Source: Celeribacter litoreus (GTDB taxonomy: Bacteria; Pseudomonadota; Alphaproteobacteria; Rhodobacterales; Rhodobacteraceae). From it: DNA of 64,000 nt. A program made the translations under genes and the position numbers. Under the pieces are notes generated by a model. That model saw nothing but the letters and a program-made list of their open reading frames with translations, had not been told where the DNA came from and searched no databases. Location: assembly GCF_020165855.1 (NCBI RefSeq), contig NZ_JAIUFY010000005.1, positions 731,243 to 795,242 of the forward strand, written 5' to 3'. Below, one piece after another: positions 26,339-34,106 of the stretch; the stretch's first letter is position 1, and each line of letters opens with the position of its first letter.

Positions 26339-27133
26339 TTAGCTGCCATAGTTGGAGTCAATAGACTTAATGAAGCGTAGAACCGCAGATATTGTATCAA
26401 AAACGAACCTAGCATTACTTGCGTCGAGTAATGCATGGTTGTCATGTGCGAGAGATTTGTCGTTTCTGACGCTATTAAATTTTTGAAATACGCAAATATT
26501 CATTCTCAGGATTTGAAGCGATATTTCCTCAGCACTGTTATTCTTTTCCAGTACTTTCGAGTATTTTCCGACGAGGCTATGCAGTGGCTCCGACTTTTCC
26601 GATTTTTCGCCATGTTCTTGCAGGAGGAATCTAAACTTCTTGACGCAGTAGGTATGCACGCGGTCCATAGCTTCTGGATATTTGTCGTCGCGAATGTCTC
26701 GTTGAATAGCCTCGAGAAGGGTGCCGAGCGTTTCATCGCTTATTGAATGCAATGTGAATGCTTCTAAGTCAGCACTCACCTCTTCTCCCTCTAGCTCGGC
26801 GATGGCGGAAAAGTAGTTGTCGCGCAGAGTTTTTTCCTCATCTGGATCACAGCCTTTGTAAATTGTATCAAGAGTATCGCGATAGTCCCACAATTTCCTT
26901 AGAATTTGTCCAGTGATTGCGAGGGGCGCAGTATCGAGAATCTCTCGAAGTATTTTAGCTTTTGAGGTGCCGCCTCCATTGAAACGAGGATCATAAAATT
27001 CAATCTGGAATTCTTTTTCAAAAAATTCCTCAATTGTGCGATTGCTGAAATCGAGCACATATCCTTTTTCCATGTTAAGAGGCTTTTCAATACGCGCTCT
27101 CTTTGAATTCGAAAGAGACTTATATCTTCTCAT
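26339..27133 (-). CDS. Abortive infection (Abi_C-type) family protein
   Basis: The 264 aa protein has an N-terminal part with VLDFSNRTIEEFFEKEFQIEFYDPRF and TSKAKILREIL, and a C-terminal part with SVRNDKSLAHDNHALLDASNARFVFDTISAVLRFIK. I recognise these as the two halves of abortive infection family proteins with an Abi_C domain (PF14355). Such proteins are candidate phage-defence toxins; the activity is not established. Its base composition is strikingly AT-rich (about 40-43% GC in the lines I counted, against roughly 60% in neighbours), with AAA/ATA-rich codons, which indicates recent transfer. It starts 40 bases behind parE with a perfect hairpin between. No partner gene or mobile element is seen. 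Confidence 0.75.
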   Translation of the reverse strand: MRRYKSLSNSKRARIEKPLNMEKGYVLDFSNRTIEEFFEKEFQIEFYDPRFNGGGTSKAKILREILDTAPLAITGQILRKLWDYRDTLDTIYKGCDPDEEKTLRDNYFSAIAELEGEEVSADLEAFTLHSISDETLGTLLEAIQRDIRDDKYPEAMDRVHTYCVKKFRFLLQEHGEKSEKSEPLHSLVGKYSKVLEKNNSAEEISLQILRMNICVFQKFNSVRNDKSLAHDNHALLDASNARFVFDTISAVLRFIKSIDSNYGS

Positions 27134-27143
27134 GAATCCACTT

Positions 27144-27164
27144 CTCGAAAGTAAGACTTTCGAG
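27144..27164. repeat. Perfect inverted repeat between parE and the Abi gene
   Basis: CTCGAAAGT (27144-27152) and ACTTTCGAG (27156-27164) are perfect complements with a 3-base loop. It has no T run on either strand. It may be a remnant of the parE terminator or mark the edge of the transferred gene. Confidence 0.6.
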
Positions 27165-27172
27165 ACCCCTAA

Positions 27173-29128
27173 TCACACATCCAATTCCTCAACAAACTTC
27201 GCGTTCGCCTGAATATACTGGAACCGCAGTTCCGGCTTTTTGCCCATCAGGCGTTCCACGAGGTCGGCGGTTTCGCCGGGTTCGTCTTCGTCGATGGTCA
27301 CGCGGATCAATTTCCGTGTTTTCGGGTCCATCGTCGTTTCTTTCAAATCCTTCGCGTCCATCTCGCCGAGACCTTTAAAGCGGCTCACGTCGATCTTGCC
27401 CTTGCCACCGAGACCCTTGTCGAGCCAGTAGTCCCGCTCTGCCTCATCGAGGCAGTATACCCGTTTCGCGCCTTGGGTCAGGCGGTAGAGGGGCGGGCAG
27501 GCGAGGTAGAGGTGGCCTTGGTCGATAAGCGGGCGCATCTGGGTGTAGAAGAAGGTCATCAGCAGCGACGCGATGTGCGCCCCGTCCACGTCCGCGTCGG
27601 TCATGATGATGATGCGTTCGTAGCGGAGGTCTTCGACGTTGAACTTCGTGCCCATGCCGACGCCGAGCGCTTCGCACAGGTCGCTGATTTCCTGGTTCGA
27701 GGTCAGTTTGTTCGACGCCGCGCCGAGCACGTTGAGGATTTTCCCCTTGAGCGGCAGGAGGGCCTGCGTCTCGCGTTTGCGCGCGCCTTTGGCGGAGCCA
27801 CCAGCGGAGTCGCCCTCCACGATGAACAGCTCGGTGTCTGTGCGGTCCTTGGACGAACAGTCGGTGAGTTTGCCCGGCAGGCGGAGTTTCTTGGTCGCGG
27901 ATTTACGCTGCGTCTCTTTTTCCTGACGGCGGCGCATCCGTTCCTCGGCACGGAGCACGAGGAAGTCGAGGATCGCGCCGGCGGATTTGGTGTCTGCGGC
28001 GAGCCAGTTGTCAAAGTGGTCGCGCACAGAGTTCTCGACGAGGCGGGCGGCCTCTGTGGTCGCGAGGCGGTCTTTGGTCTGGCCGACGAATTCGGGGTCG
28101 GAGATGAAGCAGGAGACAAGCGCGCAGCCGCCCGTGATCAGGTCGTCACGGGTGATGTCCTTGGCTTTGCGGTTGCCCACAAGCTCGCCATAGGCGCGGA
28201 TGCCTTTGAGGATTGCGGCCCAGAAGCCGGTTTCATGGGTGCCGCCCTCCGGCGTGGGGACGGTGTTACAGTAGGACTGGATGAAACCATCGCGGGACGG
28301 GGTCCAGTTGATGGCCCATTCGACCTTGCCCGGCACGCCAAAGCGCGGCTGGAACTCGACGGTGCCCGCGAAGGGGCGGTCGGCATAGGTGGAGACGGCG
28401 CCGAGCGTTTCCGACAGGTAGTCAGCGAGGCCGCCAGGGAAGTGGAAGGTGGCCTCTGTCGGGGTCTCGCCATCGTCGATCTCGGATTTCCAGCGGATTT
28501 CGACGCCGGAGAAGAGGTAGGCTTTGGAGCGGGCGAGGGTGAAGAGGCGCTTTGGTTTGAACCGGTGTTTGCCAAAGATTTCTTCGTCCGCGTGGAATTT
28601 GACGGAGGTGCCGCGACGGTTGGGCGCCGCGCCGATTTTCTCGACGGGGCCTTCGGGAATGCCACGGGAGAAGCGTTGCTCGAACAGTTCCTTGTTCTTC
28701 GCGACCTGCACGACCATCAGGTCGGAGAGCGCGTTCACGACGGAGGAGCCAACACCGTGGAGGCCGCCGGAGGTTTGGTACGCCTTGCCAGAGAACTTGC
28801 CGCCCGCGTGGAGGGTGCAGAGGATGACTTCGAGCGCGGATTTGTCCGGAAACTTCGGGTGCGGATCGACGGGGATGCCGCGACCGTTGTCGGTGACGGT
28901 GACGGAGTAGTCCGCGTGGAGCGTGAGTTCGATCCGGTTGGCGTGGCCTGCGACGGCCTCGTCCATGGAGTTGTCGAGGATCTCTGCCACGAGGTGGTGG
29001 AGCGCGCGCTCGTCCGTGCCGCCGATATACATGCCCGGACGTTTGCGGACAGGTTCGAGGCCTTCGAGGACTTCGATGGAGGAGGCGTCGTAGGCCGGAT
29101 CTTGGCCGCCGAGAAGATCGTCAGACAT
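27173..29128 (-). CDS. parE: DNA topoisomerase IV subunit B
   Basis: The 651 aa protein is the ATPase subunit of topoisomerase IV, which separates daughter chromosomes. The GHKL domain has ILDNSMDEA, the TDNGRGIPVD loop and the HAGGKFSGKAYQTSGGLHGVG lid. The TOPRIM domain has LFIVEGDSAGGSAK and IIIMTDADVDGAHI. Length and the RFKGLGEM motif fit ParE; the alphaproteobacterial GyrB is about 800 aa. I chose the ATG at 29128 (MSDDLLGGQDPAYD), the usual ParE beginning. The longer open frame to 29338 is not supported. Confidence 0.96.
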   Translation of the reverse strand: MSDDLLGGQDPAYDASSIEVLEGLEPVRKRPGMYIGGTDERALHHLVAEILDNSMDEAVAGHANRIELTLHADYSVTVTDNGRGIPVDPHPKFPDKSALEVILCTLHAGGKFSGKAYQTSGGLHGVGSSVVNALSDLMVVQVAKNKELFEQRFSRGIPEGPVEKIGAAPNRRGTSVKFHADEEIFGKHRFKPKRLFTLARSKAYLFSGVEIRWKSEIDDGETPTEATFHFPGGLADYLSETLGAVSTYADRPFAGTVEFQPRFGVPGKVEWAINWTPSRDGFIQSYCNTVPTPEGGTHETGFWAAILKGIRAYGELVGNRKAKDITRDDLITGGCALVSCFISDPEFVGQTKDRLATTEAARLVENSVRDHFDNWLAADTKSAGAILDFLVLRAEERMRRRQEKETQRKSATKKLRLPGKLTDCSSKDRTDTELFIVEGDSAGGSAKGARKRETQALLPLKGKILNVLGAASNKLTSNQEISDLCEALGVGMGTKFNVEDLRYERIIIMTDADVDGAHIASLLMTFFYTQMRPLIDQGHLYLACPPLYRLTQGAKRVYCLDEAERDYWLDKGLGGKGKIDVSRFKGLGEMDAKDLKETTMDPKTRKLIRVTIDEDEPGETADLVERLMGKKPELRFQYIQANAKFVEELDV

Positions 29129-29322
29129 GAAAACTCGCGCTCGATTCTTGTGGTTGTGGAGTTGGTCAAGGATTAGACCATCCGGAGGGATAAGGCGCAA
29201 GCTGTTGTGCGACGGCGTGCGAAAAGCTTGCGTCAGATCAAGGCCCGAGACGCGGGTTTCGTGTAACAGGGATATGACAGCAGCGAAAACGCTGTTCCTG
29301 CCAAATCTGGAGATATGCCTGT

Positions 29323-30327
29323 ATGACGACGCCTGCAAAGCCCGCCGCCCAATCCGCCTCTGTCCATGAGATCAAGCCCGCCGAGGCCGTGAAGGACGAC
29401 GCCGTGACGACTGTTCAGCCTGCGGATGAAGCGGCGCAGCCCGGACCGCGCCGCTTTCCGACTGTGACGCCGGACAAAATCCGTGCGGCGTTCGAGACGG
29501 GGAAATATCCCTACCGCAAAAAGATGACGCGGACCGAGTATGAGGCCACAAAGGTGGCGCTTCAGGCGGAATTGCTGAAGGCGCAGCTTTGGGCGCAGCA
29601 AACGGGTGAGAAGTTTGTGCTTCTGTTTGAAGGCCGTGATGCAGCGGGTAAGGGCGGCACAATCAAGCGTTTCATGGAGCATCTCAATCCGCGTCACGCC
29701 CGAGTGGTTGCTCTGAATAAACCTTCTGAGCGTGAAAAGGGGCAGTGGTTCTTCCAGCGCTATGTCGAGCATCTCCCCACCAGCGGTGAATTCGTGCTCT
29801 ATGACCGGTCCTGGTACAACCGCGCGGGCGTTGAGCGCGTGATGGGCTTCTGCACACCAAACGAATATCTCGAATTCATGCGCCAGACGCCGGAATTCGA
29901 ACGGATGCTGACCCGTTCCGGCACGCGCCTTTACAAATACTGGTTCTCCGTGACGCAGGCCGAACAACAACGCCGTTTCTCTGCGCGTGAGACCGATCCG
30001 CTCAAACAGTGGAAGCTCTCTCCGATCGACAAAGCGTCCCTCGACAAGTGGGACGACTACACCGAGGCGAAAGAGGCAATGTTCTTCTACACAGACACGG
30101 CCGACGCCCCGTGGACGATCATCAAATCGAACGACAAGAAACGCGCTCGGATCAACTGTATGCGCCATTTCCTGTCGACGATTGATTACCCCGATAAGGA
30201 CGTTGAACTTATCGGAGAGCCGGATCCGCTCATCGTCGGTCACGCCGGACATGTGGTTCACAAGTCCGAGCATATTCTCGCCACGTCCCTGCATCCCGAT
30301 ACACGTCGGGGCAGGAACGGCAACTAA
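29323..30327 (+). CDS. ppk2: Polyphosphate kinase 2 (PPK2 family)
   Basis: The 334 aa protein makes or uses polyphosphate to phosphorylate nucleotides. The Walker A motif is FEGRDAAGKGG, the lid region is LNKPSEREKGQWFFQRYVEHLP, and Walker B is FVLYDRSWYNRAGVERVMGFC. The first 60 residues are a Pro/Ala-rich extension. It looks like a class I PPK2 with a single domain. Since ppk1 is not beside ppx in this window, this enzyme may be important for polyphosphate turnover. The start follows GGAGA. It is divergent from parE. Confidence 0.94.
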   Translation: MTTPAKPAAQSASVHEIKPAEAVKDDAVTTVQPADEAAQPGPRRFPTVTPDKIRAAFETGKYPYRKKMTRTEYEATKVALQAELLKAQLWAQQTGEKFVLLFEGRDAAGKGGTIKRFMEHLNPRHARVVALNKPSEREKGQWFFQRYVEHLPTSGEFVLYDRSWYNRAGVERVMGFCTPNEYLEFMRQTPEFERMLTRSGTRLYKYWFSVTQAEQQRRFSARETDPLKQWKLSPIDKASLDKWDDYTEAKEAMFFYTDTADAPWTIIKSNDKKRARINCMRHFLSTIDYPDKDVELIGEPDPLIVGHAGHVVHKSEHILATSLHPDTRRGRNGN

Positions 30328-30367
30328 GCACGTTTCAAGTCCCTGAAGCGTGCATAGGGATAGACCG

Positions 30368-30395
30368 GACCGGCCGGGGGGCGGCTGGGCCGGTC
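30368..30395 (+). terminator. Probable terminator of ppk2
   Basis: GACCGGCC (30368-30375) pairs with GGCCGGTC (30388-30395) around a G-rich loop, followed by a weak TTATCCATTTT. Confidence 0.55.
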
Positions 30396-30492
30396 TTATC
30401 CATTTTGAGCGTGTTGGACGCGATCCAACGCATAGGCGCTATGCGGACATGTTTCTGTGCCAAGCGGCGAACTTTTCGCTAAGTTCCCTCCC

Positions 30493-30954
30493 ATGACTGA
30501 TATCTCAATCACCATTCGCTCAGCAGGCCCGAAGGATGCCGACGCCGTTTCGGCGTTGGTTCGCGATGCGTTTGCGATCTACACGCCCTTGATAGGCAAG
30601 CCGCCTGCGCCGGTTTTCTATGATTATATGCAGCTGATTGAGACGGGGCGTGTGACCCTCTGCATGGACGATCAGACATTGCTTGGCATCGTCTACATCT
30701 ATTTCGAAGAGGACGGAGCCGCGATGCTCGATGTTCTGGCTGTTTCAGAGGCCGCGCGTGGTCGCGGTGTTGCGACACGTCTCGTGACTGAGGCTGAGCA
30801 TCAAGCGCGTCAGGCTAAGGCCGGTGAGATGAAGGTCTACACGAACGCCGTCATGACGGGGCCGCAAGTGATGTATCCGAAGCTCGGCTATACAGAGACC
30901 CATCGCGGTGAAAGCGACGGGTATTCACGGGTGCATTACTCGAAGGCGCTATGA
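30493..30954 (+). CDS. GNAT-family acetyltransferase
   Basis: The 153 aa protein is a GNAT acetyltransferase. IRSAGPKDADAVSALVRDAF forms the first strand and helix, AAMLDVLAVSEAARGRGVATRLV carries the acetyl-CoA loop (RGRGVA), and MYPKLGYTETH is near the end. The substrate is not evident. I chose the ATG at 30493 over an upstream start because the protein then begins with the domain. It overlaps the end of the convergent DUF983 gene by six bases. Confidence 0.85.
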   Translation: MTDISITIRSAGPKDADAVSALVRDAFAIYTPLIGKPPAPVFYDYMQLIETGRVTLCMDDQTLLGIVYIYFEEDGAAMLDVLAVSEAARGRGVATRLVTEAEHQARQAKAGEMKVYTNAVMTGPQVMYPKLGYTETHRGESDGYSRVHYSKAL

Positions 30955-31392
30955 CGCGTCTGCTTCGCCTGAAAAGCCATGCATCCGTTTGGCCCACTGG
31001 AAGGCGACAATCATGCCCTTCAATCTCGGAAGGAGATAAAGCGACAGGGCGACGCAGCCTGTGGCGAAAATGGCGATGAGCACGAGCGGGTCCGGACGGA
31101 ACTCCATAAACACCCACCCGAGCATCGGTGCCATCAAGTGCCCCACGATCAGGATCGTCAGATAGGCCGGACCGTCATCTGCACGATGGTGATAGAGAGG
31201 CTCGCTGCACACAGGGCAGGCGTCGCGCACTTTGAGATAGCCCTTGAGCATTGGGCCACCTCCGCAAGACGGGCAGCGCCGCTTCCACCCGCGCATCAGC
31301 GCCGGACGCAATTCGCGTTCGGGAAGCTCATCGGGGAGCGATGTCGTGTGGCTTGATGCGTGATCAATCATGGCAGTGCTCATGTCAGTCAT
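30949..31392 (-). CDS. DUF983 zinc-ribbon membrane protein
   Basis: The 147 aa protein has the DUF983 layout: RPALMRGWKRRCPSCGGGPMLKGYLKVRDACPVC, a CxxC...CxxC zinc ribbon (about residues 40-64), followed by DDGPAYLTILIVGHLMAP and two membrane helices. The function is unknown. In alphaproteobacteria the family often lies near respiratory or stress genes. Start is the ATG at 31392 behind GAGAGG; a second ATG lies 9 bases later. Confidence 0.85.
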   Translation of the reverse strand: MTDMSTAMIDHASSHTTSLPDELPERELRPALMRGWKRRCPSCGGGPMLKGYLKVRDACPVCSEPLYHHRADDGPAYLTILIVGHLMAPMLGWVFMEFRPDPLVLIAIFATGCVALSLYLLPRLKGMIVAFQWAKRMHGFSGEADAS

Positions 31393-31712
31393 GTCTGTGT
31401 TGCCTCTCGAATGCGCCCGGTTGCTGAAATGCTCCCATAGCATCCAACATTGCACTGCGTTTGTCTTTGCGGCGCGATGTCGCGAATTGCAAGCTGTTCC
31501 CCTTCGCTCCACCCTCCCGGAGCGTTCCGGCCTCTTATGACGATTTCCGCCGTAGATGCCAAGAGCGTGAACAACATGTGACCGGTTCAGAACATTTTTC
31601 ATGACAGCCAGCGACGGAAATCCGGCTGCCGTCCGTTTGTAGAGTATCAAAGCGCGGGACACGGGGTTTACGGAGCCCGCGCAAGGGTAGCTTTAGAAAA
31701 GGGAAACCTACA
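31393..31712. other. Gap of 320 bases between divergent genes, no gene seen
   Basis: Open frames here are short and unconvincing. The region must hold the promoters of the DUF983 gene and of the EF-hand/sigma cassette, but I cannot point to a GGAAC/GTC-type ECF promoter with confidence. Confidence 0.5.
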
Positions 31713-32465
31713 ATGAAACGTCATATGTTTGTATCTGCGCTTGCGCTCGTTGCCGTTGTTGGGGGCGCTACTGTCGCTATCGCTCAGGCCGCTCCGATGC
31801 AGGGCCGCCAAATGCAGCAAGGTCAGGCCATGGGCGGCATGCCGTTCGGCCCGCAATTCGATTTTGCGTCTATCGATACCAATGAAGACGGTAAGATCAC
31901 CCAGGACGAAATCGACGCTATGAAAGCGGCACGTTTCGCCGAGATTGATGCGGATGGTAACGGCACTGTCGATGCAGATGAGCTGTTTGCGCATCAGGAA
32001 GCACAGCGCATCGCCCGCCAGCAAGCCCGCGCCGCGCAAATGATCGCGAGCCGTGACGCCGATGGCGACGGCGTTCTGAGCCAGGAAGAGCTTCAGAACC
32101 GTCCGCAATTCAGCCTGTTTGATCGTCTGGACGCAGATGGCGATGGCGCGCTCTCCGAGGACGAACTTGCCAATGCGCAGCAACGCCGGATGGGCGCGAT
32201 GATGGGCCAGAACAGTGGCAAAATGGGCCGTGGCATGGAGCGGATGGGCGGTCAGCATGACCACCAACGCTTCGCCCAAATGCACGGTCAGCGGATGATG
32301 CCGCAGGGCGGTCAGGTGTATGGCCAGCACCCGCACGGGCCGATGCAGGGTCAAGGCATGGCTCCCGGTATGGGACAAGGCATGGGACCGATGGACGGAA
32401 CGGGCCCGATGAATGGCCAGCCGCCACTCATCCAGCCGGACCAGCCCGCTGAAGACGCGAACTAA
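31713..32465 (+). CDS. Exported EF-hand calcium-binding protein with Met/Gly/Gln-rich tail
   Basis: The 250 aa protein has a signal peptide (residues 1-26) and four canonical EF-hand loops: DTNEDGKITQDE (55-66), DADGNGTVDADE (79-90), DADGDGVLSQEE (115-126) and DADGDGALSEDE (140-151). All have the acidic residues at positions 1, 3, 5 and 12, so all should bind Ca2+. From about 160 on the chain is low-complexity, rich in Met, Gly, Gln and His, possibly metal-binding. It is followed after a hairpin by an ECF sigma factor gene, which suggests a shared envelope or metal-sensing role. Confidence 0.88.
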   Translation: MKRHMFVSALALVAVVGGATVAIAQAAPMQGRQMQQGQAMGGMPFGPQFDFASIDTNEDGKITQDEIDAMKAARFAEIDADGNGTVDADELFAHQEAQRIARQQARAAQMIASRDADGDGVLSQEELQNRPQFSLFDRLDADGDGALSEDELANAQQRRMGAMMGQNSGKMGRGMERMGGQHDHQRFAQMHGQRMMPQGGQVYGQHPHGPMQGQGMAPGMGQGMGPMDGTGPMNGQPPLIQPDQPAEDAN

Positions 32466-32475
32466 GCAATCGGGA

Positions 32476-32500
32476 GAGGAGAGGCAGATTGCCTCTCCTC
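32476..32500 (+). other. Perfect stem-loop between the EF-hand and sigma genes
   Basis: GAGGAGAGGC (32476-32485) pairs perfectly with GCCTCTCCTC (32491-32500) around AGATT. It has no T run, so it is more likely an mRNA-stabilising or attenuating element than a terminator. Confidence 0.6.
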
Positions 32501-32550
32501 CACCCTAGACGATGGACGCCTGAAAGGGTTTCCGTTACCCAGAGCCGGTA

Positions 32551-33141
32551 ATGCAGATGCCATTTGACGCCCTTAATGATGTCTCTGATGAGGCCCTGCT
32601 CGTTGCTTTTGGCAACGGAGACAGAGAGGCTGCGCGGGTTCTGACCTATCGGTTGACGCCGAGAGTTTTGGGATATGCGGCGCGGATACTCAAGGATCGG
32701 GCAGAGGCCGAGGACGTCGCCCAAGAAGCTATGCTGCGCCTCTGGAAGATTGCGCCGGAATGGCGGCAGGGCGAAGCGAAGGTCACAACATGGCTCTACC
32801 GTGTGGTGACAAACCTGTGCACCGACCGCTTGCGGAAAGCGCGCGGAACGGGACTAGATGAAATTGCGGAGCCGGAGGACGACCGGCCGAGCCAAGAGGC
32901 GGAAATTATGACACGTCAACGTCTGTCCGCTCTTGAAAAGGCGCTGGCAACGTTGCCGGACCGACAACGGCAGGCAGTTGTGATGCGCCATATCGAAGGG
33001 CTTGGAAATCCGGAGATTGCCGAGGCCTTGGACATCAGCGTCGAAGCGGTCGAAAGTTTGACCGCGCGAGGCAAGAGAGCGCTGGCAAAGGCCTTGGCCT
33101 CCGAGCGCGAAAGATTGGGGTTCGAAGATGACGGATCGTGA
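32551..33141 (+). CDS. ECF-type RNA polymerase sigma factor
   Basis: The 196 aa protein has sigma region 2 (LTPRVLGYAARILKDRAEAEDVAQEAMLRLWK, with the core-binding and -10 recognition helices) and region 4 (LPDRQRQAVVMRHIEGLGNPEIAEALDISVEAVESLTARGKRAL, helix-turn-helix for -35). There is no region 1 or 3, so it is an ECF sigma. The next gene starts 14 bases before its end and encodes a membrane protein in the anti-sigma position. The target promoters are unknown. Confidence 0.92.
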   Translation: MQMPFDALNDVSDEALLVAFGNGDREAARVLTYRLTPRVLGYAARILKDRAEAEDVAQEAMLRLWKIAPEWRQGEAKVTTWLYRVVTNLCTDRLRKARGTGLDEIAEPEDDRPSQEAEIMTRQRLSALEKALATLPDRQRQAVVMRHIEGLGNPEIAEALDISVEAVESLTARGKRALAKALASERERLGFEDDGS

Positions 33142-33541
33142 CGAGAAACAGATGAACGAAATGCTAGATGCGCTCTTTGCAGAGGCGCAGCAGACGGTCG
33201 AAACACCGTCCGAGGCATTGATGGCACGTATCCTGAGCGATGCGAACGCGGAAATCGACGCGCGAGACGCGCAAGAGGTTTCGCGACGCGACGCGCAACG
33301 TCCGAAAACCCGTCATCCTTTGATTGCGGCTGCGGTGGCTGCGCTCGGCGGATGGCGTGCCGTTGCGGGCCTCGCAACTGCAGGTGTCACGGGCATCGCC
33401 ATCGGTCTCGGAGCACCAGGAGCGGTCACGAGCCTCGCGACAGGATATGCGGATACGACAAGTGTCTATGATGAGGCCGTAAACGGGTATGGTCTCGATG
33501 ATCTGGTTCCGAGTTTCTATGAACTCGCTGCGGAGGGATGA
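33128..33541 (+). CDS. Putative anti-sigma factor, single membrane segment
   Basis: The 137 aa protein has a soluble N-terminal part of about 75 residues (MNEMLDALFAEAQQTVETPSEALMARILSDA), one membrane segment (VAGLATAGVTGIAIGLGAPGAV) and a short periplasmic tail with GYGLDDLVPSFYELAAEG. The overlap with the sigma gene and the topology suggest an anti-sigma factor. It lacks the HxxxCxxC zinc motif and has no cysteine at all, so it is not a ZAS-type anti-sigma. Relatives are sometimes mislabelled dihydroorotate dehydrogenase. Function is inferred from position. Confidence 0.75.
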   Translation: MTDRDEKQMNEMLDALFAEAQQTVETPSEALMARILSDANAEIDARDAQEVSRRDAQRPKTRHPLIAAAVAALGGWRAVAGLATAGVTGIAIGLGAPGAVTSLATGYADTTSVYDEAVNGYGLDDLVPSFYELAAEG

Positions 33542-33543
33542 TG

Positions 33544-34071
33544 ATGACGGATGAGACGAAGAAAACGGGCATCCGGTGGAGCCGCGTGGTTCTGGTTGGC
33601 TCTTTGGCCCTCAACATCGTGATCCTCGGGATCGTCGGTGGCGCAGCTCTGCGATGGGATGAGGGGCGTGATCGCGCCCGTGAGGTTCAGGTGCGCGATA
33701 TGAGCTTCGGCCCCTTTATGGGCGCCTTCAATCCGGAACAGCGTCGTGATCTTGGCCGCGCGTTCGCAAGGAACGCGGGTGACGCGCGCGCCGCGCGGCA
33801 AGAGGCGCAGGCGCTTTTCGAAGAAATGCTGGATGTCCTGCGGACCGAACCGTTTGACCAGAGCGCATTCGAAGGGCTGCTCTTTGACTTGCAGACCGGT
33901 TTCGCGGACCGGCAGGAGATCGGCACACGTCTGGTGGCCGAGCAAATCTCGGACATGACACCAGAAGCTCGGAGCGCCTATGCCGACCGGCTCGATGAGG
34001 CCCTGAAACGTCCGCCGCGCGCGCCCTCTTTCAAAGGGGACCACAAAGATCACGGGCCGGAAAGAGACTGA
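33544..34071 (+). CDS. Periplasmic heavy-metal sensor (CpxP/Spy-like, metal_resist)
   Basis: The 175 aa protein has an N-terminal membrane anchor or signal (VVLVGSLALNIVILGIVGGAAL) and a helical periplasmic part. Pairs such as FNPEQRRDLGRAFARNAGDARAARQEAQALFEEMLDVLRTEPFDQSAFEGLL have the LTxxQ-like, long-helix pattern of CpxP/CnrX-type metal sensors (heavy-metal resistance family). Three ATGs in a row occur; the third (33544) has the best spacing from GGAGGG, the first is at 33538. It ends the EF-hand/sigma cassette and may be the ligand-sensing partner of the membrane anti-sigma candidate. Confidence 0.82.
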   Translation: MTDETKKTGIRWSRVVLVGSLALNIVILGIVGGAALRWDEGRDRAREVQVRDMSFGPFMGAFNPEQRRDLGRAFARNAGDARAARQEAQALFEEMLDVLRTEPFDQSAFEGLLFDLQTGFADRQEIGTRLVAEQISDMTPEARSAYADRLDEALKRPPRAPSFKGDHKDHGPERD

Positions 34072-34106
34072 GGTAAGTCGAGGCGCTCAGTGGAAAGATT
34101 TTCACC

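Noticed and set aside
26435-26746. 103 aa open frame on the plus strand over the Abi gene
   Set aside because: Considered as an antitoxin on the other strand, but it is fully antisense to the Abi coding region, lacks a ribosome site and has no recognisable domain.
27473-29176. 567 aa open frame on the plus strand
   Set aside because: Shadow of parE, Gly/Val/Ala/Arg-rich without domains.
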